A stretch of DNA of 64,000 bases from Dallia pectoralis (taxonomy: Eukaryota; Chordata; Actinopteri; Esociformes; Umbridae), in the NCBI GenBank assembly GCA_029465975.1, contig CM055754.1, positions 1,772,616-1,836,615 of the forward strand, read 5' to 3'. Below, one piece after another: positions 34,301 to 40,985 of this stretch. The notes under the pieces were generated by a model. It was not told the origin of the DNA and searched no databases. It saw only the letters and a list, made by a program, of their open reading frames with translations. Made by a program: the position numbers and the translations under genes. Each line of letters opens with the position of its first letter. Positions within the stretch are counted from its first letter, which is position 1.

Positions 34301-36614
34301 AGATGGCAGAAGTCATAGAGACACCAGTTTCATGAAACAGTTACAATGGTAAAAGCTACAGACACACTAACACATTCTGACTGCTGTGTGGCATTGAAGT
34401 AATGGTGTAATACGTTCCTAGTTCCTTCTTTATCCCTTGACCCGAACTCATTTGATGTTTGCCTACATATGAGTTCTGTCACGTCACTGGTTTGGGCCAA
34501 GATGGATGGGAAGAATGAGATCAGTTGCACTTGATACCAATGTCAGTTTGCCTCTAACCTCTTGTTCTACTGCCTGATCAGTTGACCCCGGCATCCAACA
34601 CACTAAGCTTCTCAACAACGCACCAAAGGATATAAAATACCATTCTACAAAATTGGATAGCTCCAACGGTACCATGTCGAGCAATAGGTGTGGAGTGAGC
34701 TCATGTTGTGTTTGTACATCTGTCACACTCAGTCACCGGACTAGCAATTGAGAATGTCTAAACACATTTGCAAGATGGTGGAAATGACCTGGTGTCCTTG
34801 TAACAGGGCGGGCGACTCCTACAGAGTGACTTCCTGGATTGATCTGACCTCTGGAAAGACAGATCAGGTGTCACATTATATCAATACATAGCTTACTGAC
34901 TTTAGATGTAGAATGTGTGACCACTGACTTCTGTTTGATAGTTAAATGAACAATTCCACGGTGCTGTGAAACAGCGAATACGTCAGCCATCTCTCGTAAT
35001 AGAATCTCCGGAACAGAAAAATCAGATCAGTTTTTTGTGCTTGTGAAATTAACTTTCATTTGTTTACTCAAACTGGATAGGGCCTACCCTGGATTTATTC
35101 TGTTAGATCACCTGATATAAAGGTAGGGAAGGAAGGTAATAAAGGCTTCCGCAAACACGTGTTAAGGCTTCTAATAAAATTCAGATAGTCGAGACAAATA
35201 GGTGGCTATGAAGCACAATGCCAGCAAGCGCTTTGCGCCATGGCAACCAGGGTGTGAGATGCCTGACAATGTGCAACTTCAGCACGCAGCAAGGCTCTAC
35301 TTGAATAAAATAAGACTGGGAGTAAACAGCCTAAGAATACGTAATTTTTGTAGTGAGCAAGCATTTTTGTGGTTTAAGGCCAACATGAAATTGTTTTCAA
35401 TCAATGTCACCAACCAACAGTGCAGATAAATGTATTGCGCTGGCAACAATAGCAGGCCTTGTATTTTTATACAGGCTTTATCTTTATCGTGGACACCCAC
35501 AAACACATTCGTTTTCTACCCATGCCAAAATAGCCTAAAAGCTAACCGAGCTAAGGCTTTCTTCCTATCCATTTCATGTGTCTGAATTTAAGTACGGGTG
35601 TGTGGTTTATTAAACCTGCTAGGAAGTTGGCCAACCGGCAAATGTCACATGTTCAAATTGAGACACAATATCCTGTCCTGATATGACTTAAGCTGTAGTG
35701 TTTGTATGCATCCTAAATTGTATTCCATGACCATTTGCGTGACGGTGTGTTTACAAGTAGGAGAAACGACACTTATATAGTTGCAACCACTGTACAAGCC
35801 TGCTTCTAACTTTTCTTTTTAATCTTAAACTGAATACCCATTACATCTCCACTCATCAAAGCTTTAAACAAAAAGGGAAGAAGTGATCGAAAGACAGGCC
35901 AGTTTGAGGCTAAAAGTAAACAATTTCTGGCACTATTTTGTACTGTTTTGACACATGCTTAAATAGCAATGTGTCTGGTGATTAATATGTACAATGTCTT
36001 TTTTGAACGAAGTGCATTTGTACTTGTGTTGTTCATGTAGATTTTTGTGTATAGTGTTTTATACTGTTTAGTTCTCCTGGCCAGGGACTGCAATAGGAAC
36101 TTAGGTCGAATACAGTGCACAGTATTTCAAATGCACTGAGACTAATGTTTTGGCGTATTATGTCCACGTTCAAATAAATCAATACATCCTAAGTGCTGCT
36201 AAGAATAACGTTTAATCTCTGGAAAACTGATATTTTCCACAACATCTCAACCCTGCCACGACCCTCAACAGTGCCTGTACACATTCTCCTCACACAATTA
36301 CTGCCTGATTAATTTAATAACAGAATAACAGTGTCTTTATATGTGTCCCTGGGAAAGTATGCATAATACATTCTATACTGCAAGGCTTTCAGTCACGTGG
36401 CCGGTGTATTGAATGAGCATGATAGCACAGAATACAGAATGGTTGGACCAAAATGGCATCCTACACCCAATATAGTGCACAGCCTTGCATTTACGATGCG
36501 CCCAAAGTAGACAGTGACCCGATAAAATTCTAATGAATGACACTTACCTTGCAGTTTTTGCATCAGGTTGGTAATGTCCTTGGAGGTTCTTCCTGTCTTC
36601 CATGGTGAGGCCAT
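83..36614 (-). CDS. SYNE1: SYNE1 (nesprin-1), 5' portion of a giant multi-exon gene, 3' end outside window
   Basis: Nesprin-1 is the giant spectrin-repeat protein of the outer nuclear membrane. Its N-terminal calponin-homology pair binds F-actin and its C-terminal KASH domain (not in this window) binds SUN proteins, forming the LINC complex. About 55 coding exons on the minus strand translate into a chain collinear with human nesprin-1, from the start MASPWKTGRTSKDITNLMQK to a rod segment ending VVQGWRIAK near base 83. Signature stretches include KRTFTKWINSHLGK and DIKDGVKLLALLEVLSGQ (CH1), GNAKKALLKWVQ (CH2) and LLMKGEGEVKLNMAVGKGEQ (rod). Exons join with consistent GT-AG sites and phases, giving about 2,960 codons plus one exon lost in the N gap. 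I chose the start at 36612-36614 because it aligns with the mammalian start MATSR; two alternative upstream starts are listed separately. One exon (701-866) carries an apparent frameshift. SYNE2 is excluded by much closer match to SYNE1 throughout. Confidence 0.96.
1020..1095 (+). repeat. Degenerate SINE-tail fragment
   Basis: The stretch tttagcagacttattcaaag followed by cgacataagtgcat resembles the widespread teleost tail motif 'tttagcagacgctcttatcc...agcgactta'. It lies in a SYNE1 intron. The match is by eye and short. Confidence 0.4.
1762..1840. repeat. Short tandem array, about 14-bp unit
   Basis: About five copies of a unit close to taagggtaacata, the last ones altered (gggcaac, gggtggc). 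The array ends only a few bases from the donor of the SYNE1 exon 1845-2017. Confidence 0.85.
4318..4556. repeat. Pentanucleotide array of CCCGA / CCCAA / CCCTA units
   Basis: About 240 bp of 5-bp units cccga, cccaa and cccta in irregular order, in the SYNE1 intron between exons 4603-4785 and 4101-4202. It is strongly strand-asymmetric (no G-rich runs on the plus strand). The resulting open frame of P-T/P-N repeats is not a gene. Confidence 0.92.
5869..10966 (-). CDS. SYNE1: SYNE1 rod exons, spectrin-repeat block B
   Basis: Fifteen exons: 10790-10966 (RLRAKRRDVQQQITRGQQLQ), 10326-10466, 9960-10120 (KASEIQLGPKNTVLLQDQAR), 9689-9839 (MKTQWDQFGTEFEAFSSWIS), 9173-9303 (FISSGEAARIKARLTQIGR), 8782-8878, 8563-8661 (SSTETYKVLQEHM), 8265-8452, 7930-8053, 7586-7752, 7182-7335, 6895-7098, 6628-6799, 6237-6495 (NKQSEAEALGALWSSFRQRK) and 5869-6048 (LRLFNQLEDELQSHQHEEQW). 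Phases chain without a break and match human order. They encode coiled spectrin-like repeats of the rod. The acceptor of 10790-10966 lies beside the array at 11007-12619 and has a poor pyrimidine tract. Confidence 0.93.
11007..12619. repeat. 1.6-kb minisatellite in a SYNE1 intron
   Basis: The array is built from gtgtcagtgtctacctg and tacctggtg modules, with variants (ctgcctg, tgtacctgggg). It fills most of the intron between exons 12646-12813 and 10790-10966. Three forward frames stay open through it (up to 661 codons of CLPGVSVSTW-like peptide), because the unit contains no stop in any frame. On the SYNE1 sense strand each unit contains ccag|gtagac, close to a 5' splice-site consensus. An inverted copy of the unit (12617-12632) caps the array. 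Confidence 0.95.
12646..18133 (-). CDS. SYNE1: SYNE1 rod exons, spectrin-repeat block A
   Basis: Eleven exons, mostly phase 0: 17969-18133 (MNDAGNFLIETCDETVSRDL, KQQLLLLNGRWRELF), 17621-17773, 17048-17191, 16647-16814, 16321-16479, 15698-15862 (DWRKHVEANSSLMKRFDESR), 15418-15552 (FFGQLDQRVLNGFLKACDEL), 15016-15174, 14202-14410, 13713-13821, 13386-13550 and 12646-12813 (that is twelve counting the last). All align in order with human nesprin-1. Exons cluster at 135-209 bp and predict long amphipathic helices with periodic Trp and Leu. Introns hold the 25/35-bp array at 14450-15012 and a perfect 19-bp hairpin at 17814-17856. The donor of 12646-12813 is 27 bp from the large minisatellite. Confidence 0.93.
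13843..14106 (+). other. GC-rich, coding-like island inside a SYNE1 intron, unidentified
   Basis: An open frame of 87 codons includes SLPGSDYFPDPATWEPRWEE and IPPKPPARRGHRN, with composition unlike the AT-rich surroundings. It lies antisense to SYNE1 between exons 14202-14410 and 13713-13821. There is no visible splice context or upstream partner. It may be a fragment of a transposable element or a chance frame; I do not recognise it. Confidence 0.25.
14450..15012. repeat. Minisatellite, 25-bp unit with 10-bp insert variants
   Basis: About 20 copies of a unit close to cactcatcatggacacatcc plus tgtca, some extended by tagtcacatc. It lies in the SYNE1 intron between 15016-15174 and 14202-14410 and ends three bases from the donor of the former exon. 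The 198-codon open frame (HTHHGHILSHSSWTHP-like) is repeat-encoded. Confidence 0.93.
15945..16020 (+). repeat. SINE/retroposon tail fragment
   Basis: The motif gagaatttgttctcaatcgg then cctacctggttaaatcaagg and ttaaataaa matches a frequent teleost repeat tail ('...acctgcctggttaaataaaggttaaataaa'). A second copy is at 54755-54805. Confidence 0.5.
17814..17856. repeat. Perfect inverted repeat, 19-bp arms, 5-nt loop
   Basis: Left arm cgtgttgaaagttcaaatc at 17814-17832, loop tcgtt, right arm gatttgaactttcaacacg at 17838-17856. It is in the SYNE1 intron between 17969-18133 and 17621-17773. Confidence 0.95.
18249..18606. repeat. Minisatellite, 23-bp unit
   Basis: About 15 copies of attgactgctatgtcgaccc plus tac, with single-base variants (acgttg, tgttgatcac). 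It lies in the SYNE1 intron between 18984-19186 and 17969-18133. Confidence 0.93.
18984..23330 (-). CDS. SYNE1: SYNE1 exons for the segment after CH2 and the first rod repeats
   Basis: Seven exons: 23223-23330 (REERKVLRELKVWLDQLERD), 22945-23082 (FRVQYEMKKKQTQPLLQPLH), 22003-22167 (LDWHIHLDQSLPGPLGVIGA), 21462-21574 (RDRSVNGVPVPPEQLQDMAE), 19949-20117 (LILAEAKLKSWIIKYGRRDS), 19665-19761 (FFEQYETTFRALKQAADVYV) and 18984-19186 (AQWRNLSVEVRSVRSMLEEV, LQAWLEDAEQMLNHSENEKR). Each matches human nesprin-1 in order, with phases 0,0,0,2,0,1,0. These are the first helical spectrin-like repeats of the rod, with conserved Trp at repeat starts. The 26-bp minisatellite at 20320-21461 runs directly into the donor of 21462-21574. 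Confidence 0.93.
19543..19563 (-). CDS. SYNE1: Candidate 21-nt SYNE1 microexon
   Basis: A 21-nt segment between a strong acceptor (ttttgtcttttag) and donor (GTATGTC) on the reverse strand is phase 1 on both sides and adds seven residues (D-I-K-I-R-N-T) between DGS and AEEVESVGKF. Without it the neighbours join as DGSAEEVESVGKF, collinear with human DGSVEEAENVMKF, so the segment is an optional in-frame microexon. Transcript support is not available here. Confidence 0.55.
20210..20290 (+). repeat. Short tRNA-derived SINE-like copy with internal deletion
   Basis: The head ggctagtggtcagagcattg (agcc) resembles a tRNA-like A-box region 'gtagtggttagagcgttggg', and the tail gtctgcaaaatcactaaaat (gtaatgt) resembles 'tctgctaaatgactaaaatgtaaatgt'. 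The middle is missing. Recognised from memory of teleost SINE consensus. Confidence 0.5.
20320..21461. repeat. 1.1-kb minisatellite, 26-bp unit, abutting a SYNE1 splice donor
   Basis: About 43 copies of agagctgacaagaggactga plus agtatt, with a/g and ca/ct variants arranged in patches (the last dozen copies are mostly 'gactagaggactgg'). The final truncated copy, ...gaggactgac, provides the donor bases (GTCAGTCC on the minus strand) of the SYNE1 exon 21462-21574. Confidence 0.95.
23526..23558 (-). CDS. SYNE1: Candidate SYNE1 cassette microexon (11 codons)
   Basis: A 33-nt phase-0 segment lies between a good acceptor (gctttcctggacag) and donor (GTATGTG) on the reverse strand, translating to YGPQDIERMLE. 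It sits between the exons at 24356-24465 and 23223-23330, both phase 0, so it can be used or skipped freely. Splice signals and frame are seen directly. I know no mammalian equivalent, so chance occurrence is a real alternative. Confidence 0.4.
23757..23807 (-). CDS. SYNE1: Candidate SYNE1 cassette exon (17 codons) after CH2
   Basis: Between 24356 and 23330 the reverse strand holds a 51-nt, phase-0 segment flanked by gcgtttgaag and GTAAGT. It translates to PLLRYIPTFALSIPNLR. Human nesprin-1 has, at exactly this point, the segment ILPGFPSFANSVQNFK; the F/I-P-S/T-F-A-x-S core is shared. The acceptor is weak (gaag), which fits an optional exon. Including or skipping it keeps the frame, since both neighbours are phase 0. 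Homology is seen by eye only. Confidence 0.6.
24356..25458 (-). CDS. SYNE1: SYNE1 exons encoding the CH1-CH2 linker and second CH domain
   Basis: Three exons: 25274-25458 (IEELTSNLPALAALSSSTSS linker, then GNAKKALLKWVQCTTA), 24950-25146 (KDFGASWRSGVAFHAVIHAI, RPDLVDMEVVRRRGNREN, DLGIPRLLDAE) and 24356-24465 (DVDVDKPDEKSIMTYVAQFL, KHYPNPHQ). This is the second CH domain of the actin-binding pair with its conserved RSGVAFHAVIHAIRP core. The Ser/Thr-rich linker is typical of nesprins. Donor of the middle exon is gttcct, a weak GT site; phases 2, 1 and 0 join without breaks. The acceptor chosen at 25146 gives AKRQGIEVKDFG, close to human GKQTGIEVKDFG. Confidence 0.93.
25656..28880 (-). CDS. SYNE1: SYNE1 exons encoding the first calponin-homology domain (CH1)
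   Basis: Three visible exons: 28819-28880 (DEQEAVQKRTFTKWINSHLGK), 26522-26617 (HKPPFEVTDLFEDIKDGVKL and LALLEVLSGQRL) and 25656-25748 (IKLVNIHATDIADGRPSIVL then GLIWTIVLYFQ). Together they form a type-1 CH domain of the actin-binding tandem. The exon that should lie between the last two, encoding the human segment that starts PCEQGRRLKRIHAV, is missing because it falls in the 500-N gap. Flanking exons are both phase 0, so the missing exon must be a multiple of three. The donor of 26522-26617 lies beside a 32-bp tandem repeat that borders the gap. Confidence 0.93.
25940..26439. other. Assembly gap of exactly 500 N
   Basis: A run of 500 N, a conventional placeholder length, so true size is unknown. 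By collinearity one SYNE1 exon (CH1) lies inside it. The right flank starts in a 32-bp tandem repeat, the probable cause of the gap. Confidence 0.98.
26440..26517. repeat. 32-bp tandem repeat at the gap edge
   Basis: Two full copies and a partial third of acacaaccacatgactaaag followed by actccataaaac. The partial third copy (cacacaaccacat) merges with the donor of the SYNE1 exon 26522-26617. More copies probably continue into the N gap. Confidence 0.9.
26618..28818 (-). other. SYNE1 intron, no further gene seen
   Basis: AT-rich intronic sequence with short CA runs (27490, 28180) and a GA-rich stretch near 27700. The long reverse frame at 28031-28549 runs through a CA repeat, shows no family resemblance and has no splice context. 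Confidence 0.7.
29767..29789. repeat. Small near-perfect palindrome
   Basis: gttgacccagt and actgggtcaac flank a single base. It lies in the first long SYNE1 intron. Confidence 0.8.
30517..30595 (-). CDS. SYNE1: Candidate alternative first coding exon of SYNE1
   Basis: Inside the long intron between the canonical first exon and the exon at 28819-28880, the reverse strand has an ATG at 30593-30595 followed by 26 open codons beginning MARFKDVTVKKTSSINLVTG and ending FFQYLR. A strong donor (CGCG|GTAAGTAGG) follows in phase 1. That phase is exactly what the acceptor at 28880 requires, giving ...FFQYLR-DEQEAVQKRTFTKW. It would replace the 22-residue canonical N-terminus with a different one, directly ahead of CH1. 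The upstream flank has runs of G and CA repeats. No transcript evidence is available here, and I recall no named mammalian counterpart. Confidence 0.55.
31230..31391. repeat. Long GT dinucleotide microsatellite
   Basis: About 80 GT units, interrupted once by gtttgtttgc near 31320. It is in the SYNE1 intron upstream of the alternative first exon; on the opposite strand it gives a spurious T-H-T-H frame. Confidence 0.97.
33710..33865. repeat. 27-bp tandem repeat, about 5.5 copies
   Basis: Unit ctatgtggatctgtttcaga plus tgtgtca, nearly perfect, in the large SYNE1 intron. It gives repeat-encoded open frames on both strands (SLCGSVSDV and HLKQIHIVT). Confidence 0.93.
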
Positions 36615-36650
36615 GTCGTTTCTCTGCTCTGGACCACAGTAGTTGATACA
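36548..36650 (-). CDS. SYNE1: SYNE1 first canonical coding exon
   Basis: The reverse strand has an acceptor (pyrimidine-rich, ending gtatcag) at 36651 and a GTAAGTG donor just below 36548. The ATG at 36612-36614 opens MASPWKTGRTSKDITNLMQKLQ, ending in phase 1. This aligns with mammalian MATSR...RDIANVMQRLQ, whose next residues DEQE are supplied by the exon at 28819-28880. The 36 bases upstream of the ATG are also open in this frame (CINYCGPEQRND), so the exon could be entirely coding if translation starts in the upstream exon at 37443. Confidence 0.88.
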
Positions 36651-36722
36651 CTGATACAGAAGACAGGACAGGAGAGTGTCCCGCAATACATTACTTTTCG
36701 GAGAAGGGCATCCTTTCACATG

Positions 36723-36723
<1 letters not shown>

Positions 36724-36780
<57 letters not shown>
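36724..36780. repeat. CT dinucleotide microsatellite
   Basis: A (tc)n run about 55 bp long, upstream of the canonical SYNE1 first coding exon. Confidence 0.9.
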
Positions 36781-36791
<11 letters not shown>

Positions 36792-37442
36792 TTTTCACTC
36801 TCGGACTGTGTTGAAACTCCTTTGTTTCTCTTCCTCTTTGTCTTTCTTCTCTGTCTTCGTGTCTCTCAAGCCAACTTCAGTACCTGATTTAGGCTACTGC
36901 AGCACAGTGTCCAGTCGAATGTCAGGTTTCAGATAGCTGGAATTAGCAGCTCAGATAGCCAATGGTTGCCATTCATTGTCTACAGAGATTAGAGAAGTGT
37001 GCAGACAGTGTGGTATGTACTATATATTATAGAAATTACACCAGATTTCCAAGTCAGAAAGAGATTACTTCAATGTAATAAACATGTATCAACCGTAAAA
37101 GGCAAACTCAAAGTCAAATGTTTGCACAAATGTTTGTAATGCCTTGAGAAGAATAGGTAGTTTGGAAGTTTTACAGCAAACCTATCTATATATATATATA
37201 AAAAAAGAAATGCATGTTGTGTCGCACTGCAAAAAACTAAGTCATTGCATAATGCACATGCATTAATTACAGTTGTGTAGGCTCATTAAGTCCTTAAGTT
37301 ACAAGACAACTTGGCCTTCCCCTATACACGTTACACAAATAACCAGCGATAAGGAAACATACGCAGCTGTTGTGCAGGTAACCATTAGTCTAATTTAGAC
37401 TATTAAAAGTTGCATGAAAAAGAGGTCTTAAACGTTCCTTAC

Positions 37443-37503
37443 CAGCGTCCAGTCTGCAGAACCATCAGGAAGGAAGTGTGTGCGTTGTCTCCCTGTTGCC
37501 ATG
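37443..37503 (-). CDS. SYNE1: Candidate upstream SYNE1 exon with an in-frame ATG (5' UTR or N-terminal extension)
   Basis: On the reverse strand an ATG at 37501-37503 begins MATGRQRTHFLPDGSADWTL and runs without a stop to a donor (CTG|GTAAGG) just below 37443. Splicing to the acceptor at 36650 keeps the frame open through 12 more residues into the canonical MASPWKTG start, adding 32 residues. Splice motif and frame are seen directly; that it is transcribed and translated is inference. In mammals the corresponding 5' exons are non-coding as far as I recall, so a plain 5' UTR exon is the main alternative. The exon's 5' end is unknown. Confidence 0.45.
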
Positions 37504-39258
37504 GTAACAATCAAACACTGTATCCGTCTCGGTAGCGGCATGTGTTTAAATTTCTAGTATAGTTTCGGGTTCCTGATCGGATTATTGCCCAGAAATATAA
37601 CAAATACATATATTACGTATATGCATATGTTATATATATGTATATATATATATATACCCGACATGGCATATAGGAACAGCTTCACACTTTTTTGACACTT
37701 GTTGTATCCGGTGACCAGCCACGTGGATGTCTGTGGCTGTTACACATGTTAGTTCAATTTGTTATTTACCCCCAAACGCTCGTTCTCTCCCAAAACCATG
37801 CAAACCATGCCACAAACTGATACATGTTCATAAACAGTAAGTATAGATCATATGCAAATTGTGAACCATGTGTTATCTAAAGTAAGCATTGAGAAGGAGT
37901 ACTTCGTGGTTATCGTGGCAATTGGTTTTGAGATTTCCTTTCAAATAGCGGACTGACTATTTAAGAACATTTTTTTAAAAGTTTGCCATTGTTATTTCCA
38001 GACATACTCAGTCTTTTACTTTACCCTAAACATTTTTGCTCATATCTCACTTTCAATTTATAAGTGGAATAATCTGATAATGCCTTTAAACTGGTCAGAA
38101 GATCCTGTTGTTTCAAATGCAATTCATGCATTTCACCTGTGCATATTATAATTTTTTTACTGTCAAAATGGTAAGTTTGAAATCATGCCTTATGACACAT
38201 AATTTCGCCTGATGACATATTGCAGTGAATCAATTATGTGGTCACCTTAAGAGCACATTAAGAGCAACAAAACGAACTGCAACGTTAGTTTTTAGTTCAA
38301 TGCTAATCATAATGGTGACAATGTGTGACTGTCTGTGTCAACCCTGTTAACATTATATCAACCATGCTACTATTCAAAAAGTCAGATTAATTTTCATGTT
38401 TTATAATGACAAACAAACACATGTAATGTAACTTGTGACTTCACTGCCATCTTCTGGTTTCTACAAGAAATTGATCCCGTTGAGTGCATACAGTATGCAT
38501 CACCAACTCCTCCCTAACACACTTCTGCCAAAGAGTTCACAATGTTACAGTATTATTATATACCGTTCTGTGTAGAAGACTTAATAATACCCCGCTACAA
38601 TAGACTGTTGTTTCATAAAACACCTTTACACCAGTATTTGAGTGACAGCAGATATGTATTAGTGTAGCAAAACATGGGAACCACTGGCGTTTAGGGAGGA
38701 TTCAGAAAGGGGGAGAAGCACAACAATTGAAGGAAATCCAAGCAGATGCTGCCAAACAGATTCTGTGCTCACTGCAGGCCTGCTATTAGGCCATGACATT
38801 TGAGTGGGTTTATCATAAGTGAAAACTTTACATGGCAACAATGTGATTATTGTGGGCAACCAAATGGTCATGTTTAAAAAATTACATAAAATGACCTTTC
38901 CTAACCTTATGTGTCTACATCTACATAGTTGTAATTTAAAGTGAATCACACTCATTTAATGATTTAACGAAAAAAGGCCATTGTTAAAGAGTAATCTGGA
39001 TTGTTCATTGATCCAGCGGAAATTACATCAGAGGAAGCAGGCCCGTTTCCCAGAGTTCTGTCCCACACAGATAAGCAAGTTACAGCTAATTTTAAAATGT
39101 AGAGGCAGGAAGCATGACAGCAAAGTTTCCGCAATTGCGAACAAAACAGACAGAAACATGGACCAAGCATGCAGCAGCCTGTCTTGGAAGGAGTTCAGTG
39201 TGCTGGAAGGTTCTGAGTTTCAACTTGGATGTGAACTACTTTTCTTTATTGTATTGTA
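37504..39258. other. Divergent intergenic region between SYNE1 and MYCT1
   Basis: About 1.75 kb separate the candidate SYNE1 5' exon (minus) from the MYCT1 start (plus). It probably holds both promoters. I see an AT run at 37625-37660 but no clear TATA or GC box that I would assign. It is AT-rich, without an obvious CpG island. Confidence 0.6.
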
Positions 39259-40218
39259 ATGGCATTTAATGAGACAAATCCATTTCTGGAAATACTAAAA
39301 TCATTCGGCATTGGTAAGAATTTCAAGCCTGACTATATCTCATCTCACCTTCAACCGCTTATCCGGGGTCGGGTCGCGATAAGCCTGACTTATAAGATGT
39401 TTATATTGCTATTTTATATATTGTTATTATTGCTTAGGCCTAATGCATGCCTATACATAATATATCAGTATGGATTTTTGACAATGACAAATGACAAATC
39501 ATCACCAATGTCGATTAACTACTGAAAGTTTTCCATTGATGGTGTAGTTCTAACAAGCTATGCCTGTTGGACAGCACACAACATTTCATTAACAGTTCTT
39601 CTCAAATCTGTTGACATTCAAGGTCAATCTTGAAATGTAGTCTTTTTCTCTTTTTCATCAGCCAACTTAGTCCTGGCCTTCTGTCTGTCAGTGTTGGTGG
39701 GTCTAATTATTGGAGCTCTGATCTACATCCTTCTTACGTGGCTTTCAAGACGCAGGGCCTCTGCCCGGATAACCAGGCGCCCCAAAAAAGAGCTGCGCAC
39801 CTTTAAAAGCGCACAGAACCCCATGGCCAACCGGTTCGGCCTCTACCGGAGCACCGTGTTTGACCGGCGGAGCGACAACAGTCTGGACGGAGGAATACTA
39901 AGCCTCTGCAGACAGCCATCAGTGGAACCGGTTGGGCCATTGGGCCAGAAGCCCAGCTCAGGAGCATCCACCTTCAGACCCGCGTCCAAGTGCCGCCGTA
40001 TTGATCAGGGCGAGGGAGGCACAAACAACCAGGATATGTTGCCCCTTAATGACACCACTGCAGCCCATTCATATACATCAGATACTGCCTCCCTCATGCA
40101 ACCGCAACGCAACTCTTTCTGGTTGGGCAACAGCAGTCTTAAAGGCTTTCTACCCACACAGACTCCACCGCCTACATATGATAGTGTCATACATGCTTTT
40201 CAAGAAACACGCACTTGA
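39259..40218 (+). CDS. MYCT1: MYCT1, Myc target 1 homologue
   Basis: Two coding exons: 39259-39313 and 39662-40218 (612 nt, 203 residues). Exon 1 gives MAFNETNPFLEILKSFGI and ends in phase 1 at GTAAGAAT. Exon 2 starts after tctttttcatcag and reads ANLVLAFCLSVLVGLIIGAL into a transmembrane helix (about residues 19-46) followed by a basic WLSRRRASARITRR stop-transfer stretch. The C-terminal part is Ser-rich and ends with a PPPTYDSVIHAF motif. Human MYCT1 shares the single helix, SRRR(R)ASA and the PP-x-Y near the C-terminus (PPPPAYESIIKAF). MYCT1 is an endothelial membrane protein first described as a Myc target. The start matches the internal human Met (MANNTTS); I see no longer N-terminus. 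Position next to SYNE1 matches mammals. Confidence 0.92.
39340..39385. repeat. Teleost dispersed-repeat motif in the MYCT1 intron
   Basis: ttcaaccgcttatccggggt followed by cgggtcgcg is a motif I recognise from many teleost non-coding regions, normally part of a dispersed element. Only a fragment is present. Confidence 0.45.
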
Positions 40219-40967
40219 TTTTAATATCATCCCACTGGTAATAAATACATTGAGCTCTACCGCTGCCTGTTTCTGGAATAGAAATAAGTGCCCTTAACGG
40301 ATGACCAGTTGTGTGTTAAGTGCAGCTGTACTCCCTCATTTGGCATTAGTGGTGTTGTCAAACGGGTCAATATAAATGCCTGGCTATACCATTTTGTGTA
40401 TGTGCCAATATAGCATCAAAACATTAGCATCAAAACAACTTGACTTTAGCTTTGGTATTTTCTGTTGTTTTATAGTGATTCTACTGATGGATAATGAATA
40501 TTGTACATGCAAAATACCAAAATATTGTACATCTAGAAAGAAATGCAAAATATTTTGTTTTTACGAATGTCCCGGATTACATTTTTAAATCTAATATAAG
40601 ATATTTCTTAAATCTAATAGATGAGATAACTTAAATGTGAATTCTGTATTGTAGGGCCACGGGCTATAAAGTGGAGCTGTTTCCCTGAAACGTGTTCCAG
40701 TCAATTATTGTGTACTAATGAACGTGACTACATTTCATAAAAAAACATGCATAAATCTGTAAATGTTGCATATCTAAAGAACAGTTTACACCTCAAGCCC
40801 TGAATAGAAGGTTCATTTTCTTCTAAAAATTATATTGGCAGATGTGCTCTGACCGTAGGTCTACTATATGTGTTGATTTATATCCGTTTTTAATTTACTA
40901 ACTATATATCCAAATGAAATATATGTGCAATATGATGGCAGAAGAAATTATCCTTCACATTTATGTA

Positions 40968-40985
40968 AATAAAGATTGGAATAAA
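40968..40985 (+). promoter_or_regulatory. MYCT1 poly(A) signals
   Basis: Two AATAAA hexamers (40968-40973 and 40980-40985) lie about 750 bp downstream of the MYCT1 stop, followed by a tgtgg-tgtgtcg stretch. This suggests a 3' UTR of about 770 bp. Confidence 0.6.

Larger units (their letters stand above)
30596..36547 (-). other. Large SYNE1 intron segment, no gene recognised
   Basis: Apart from the GT array (31230-31391) and the 27-bp array (33710-33865), I see no exon-like segments with convincing splice context. It is AT-rich, with short open frames only. Confidence 0.65.
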
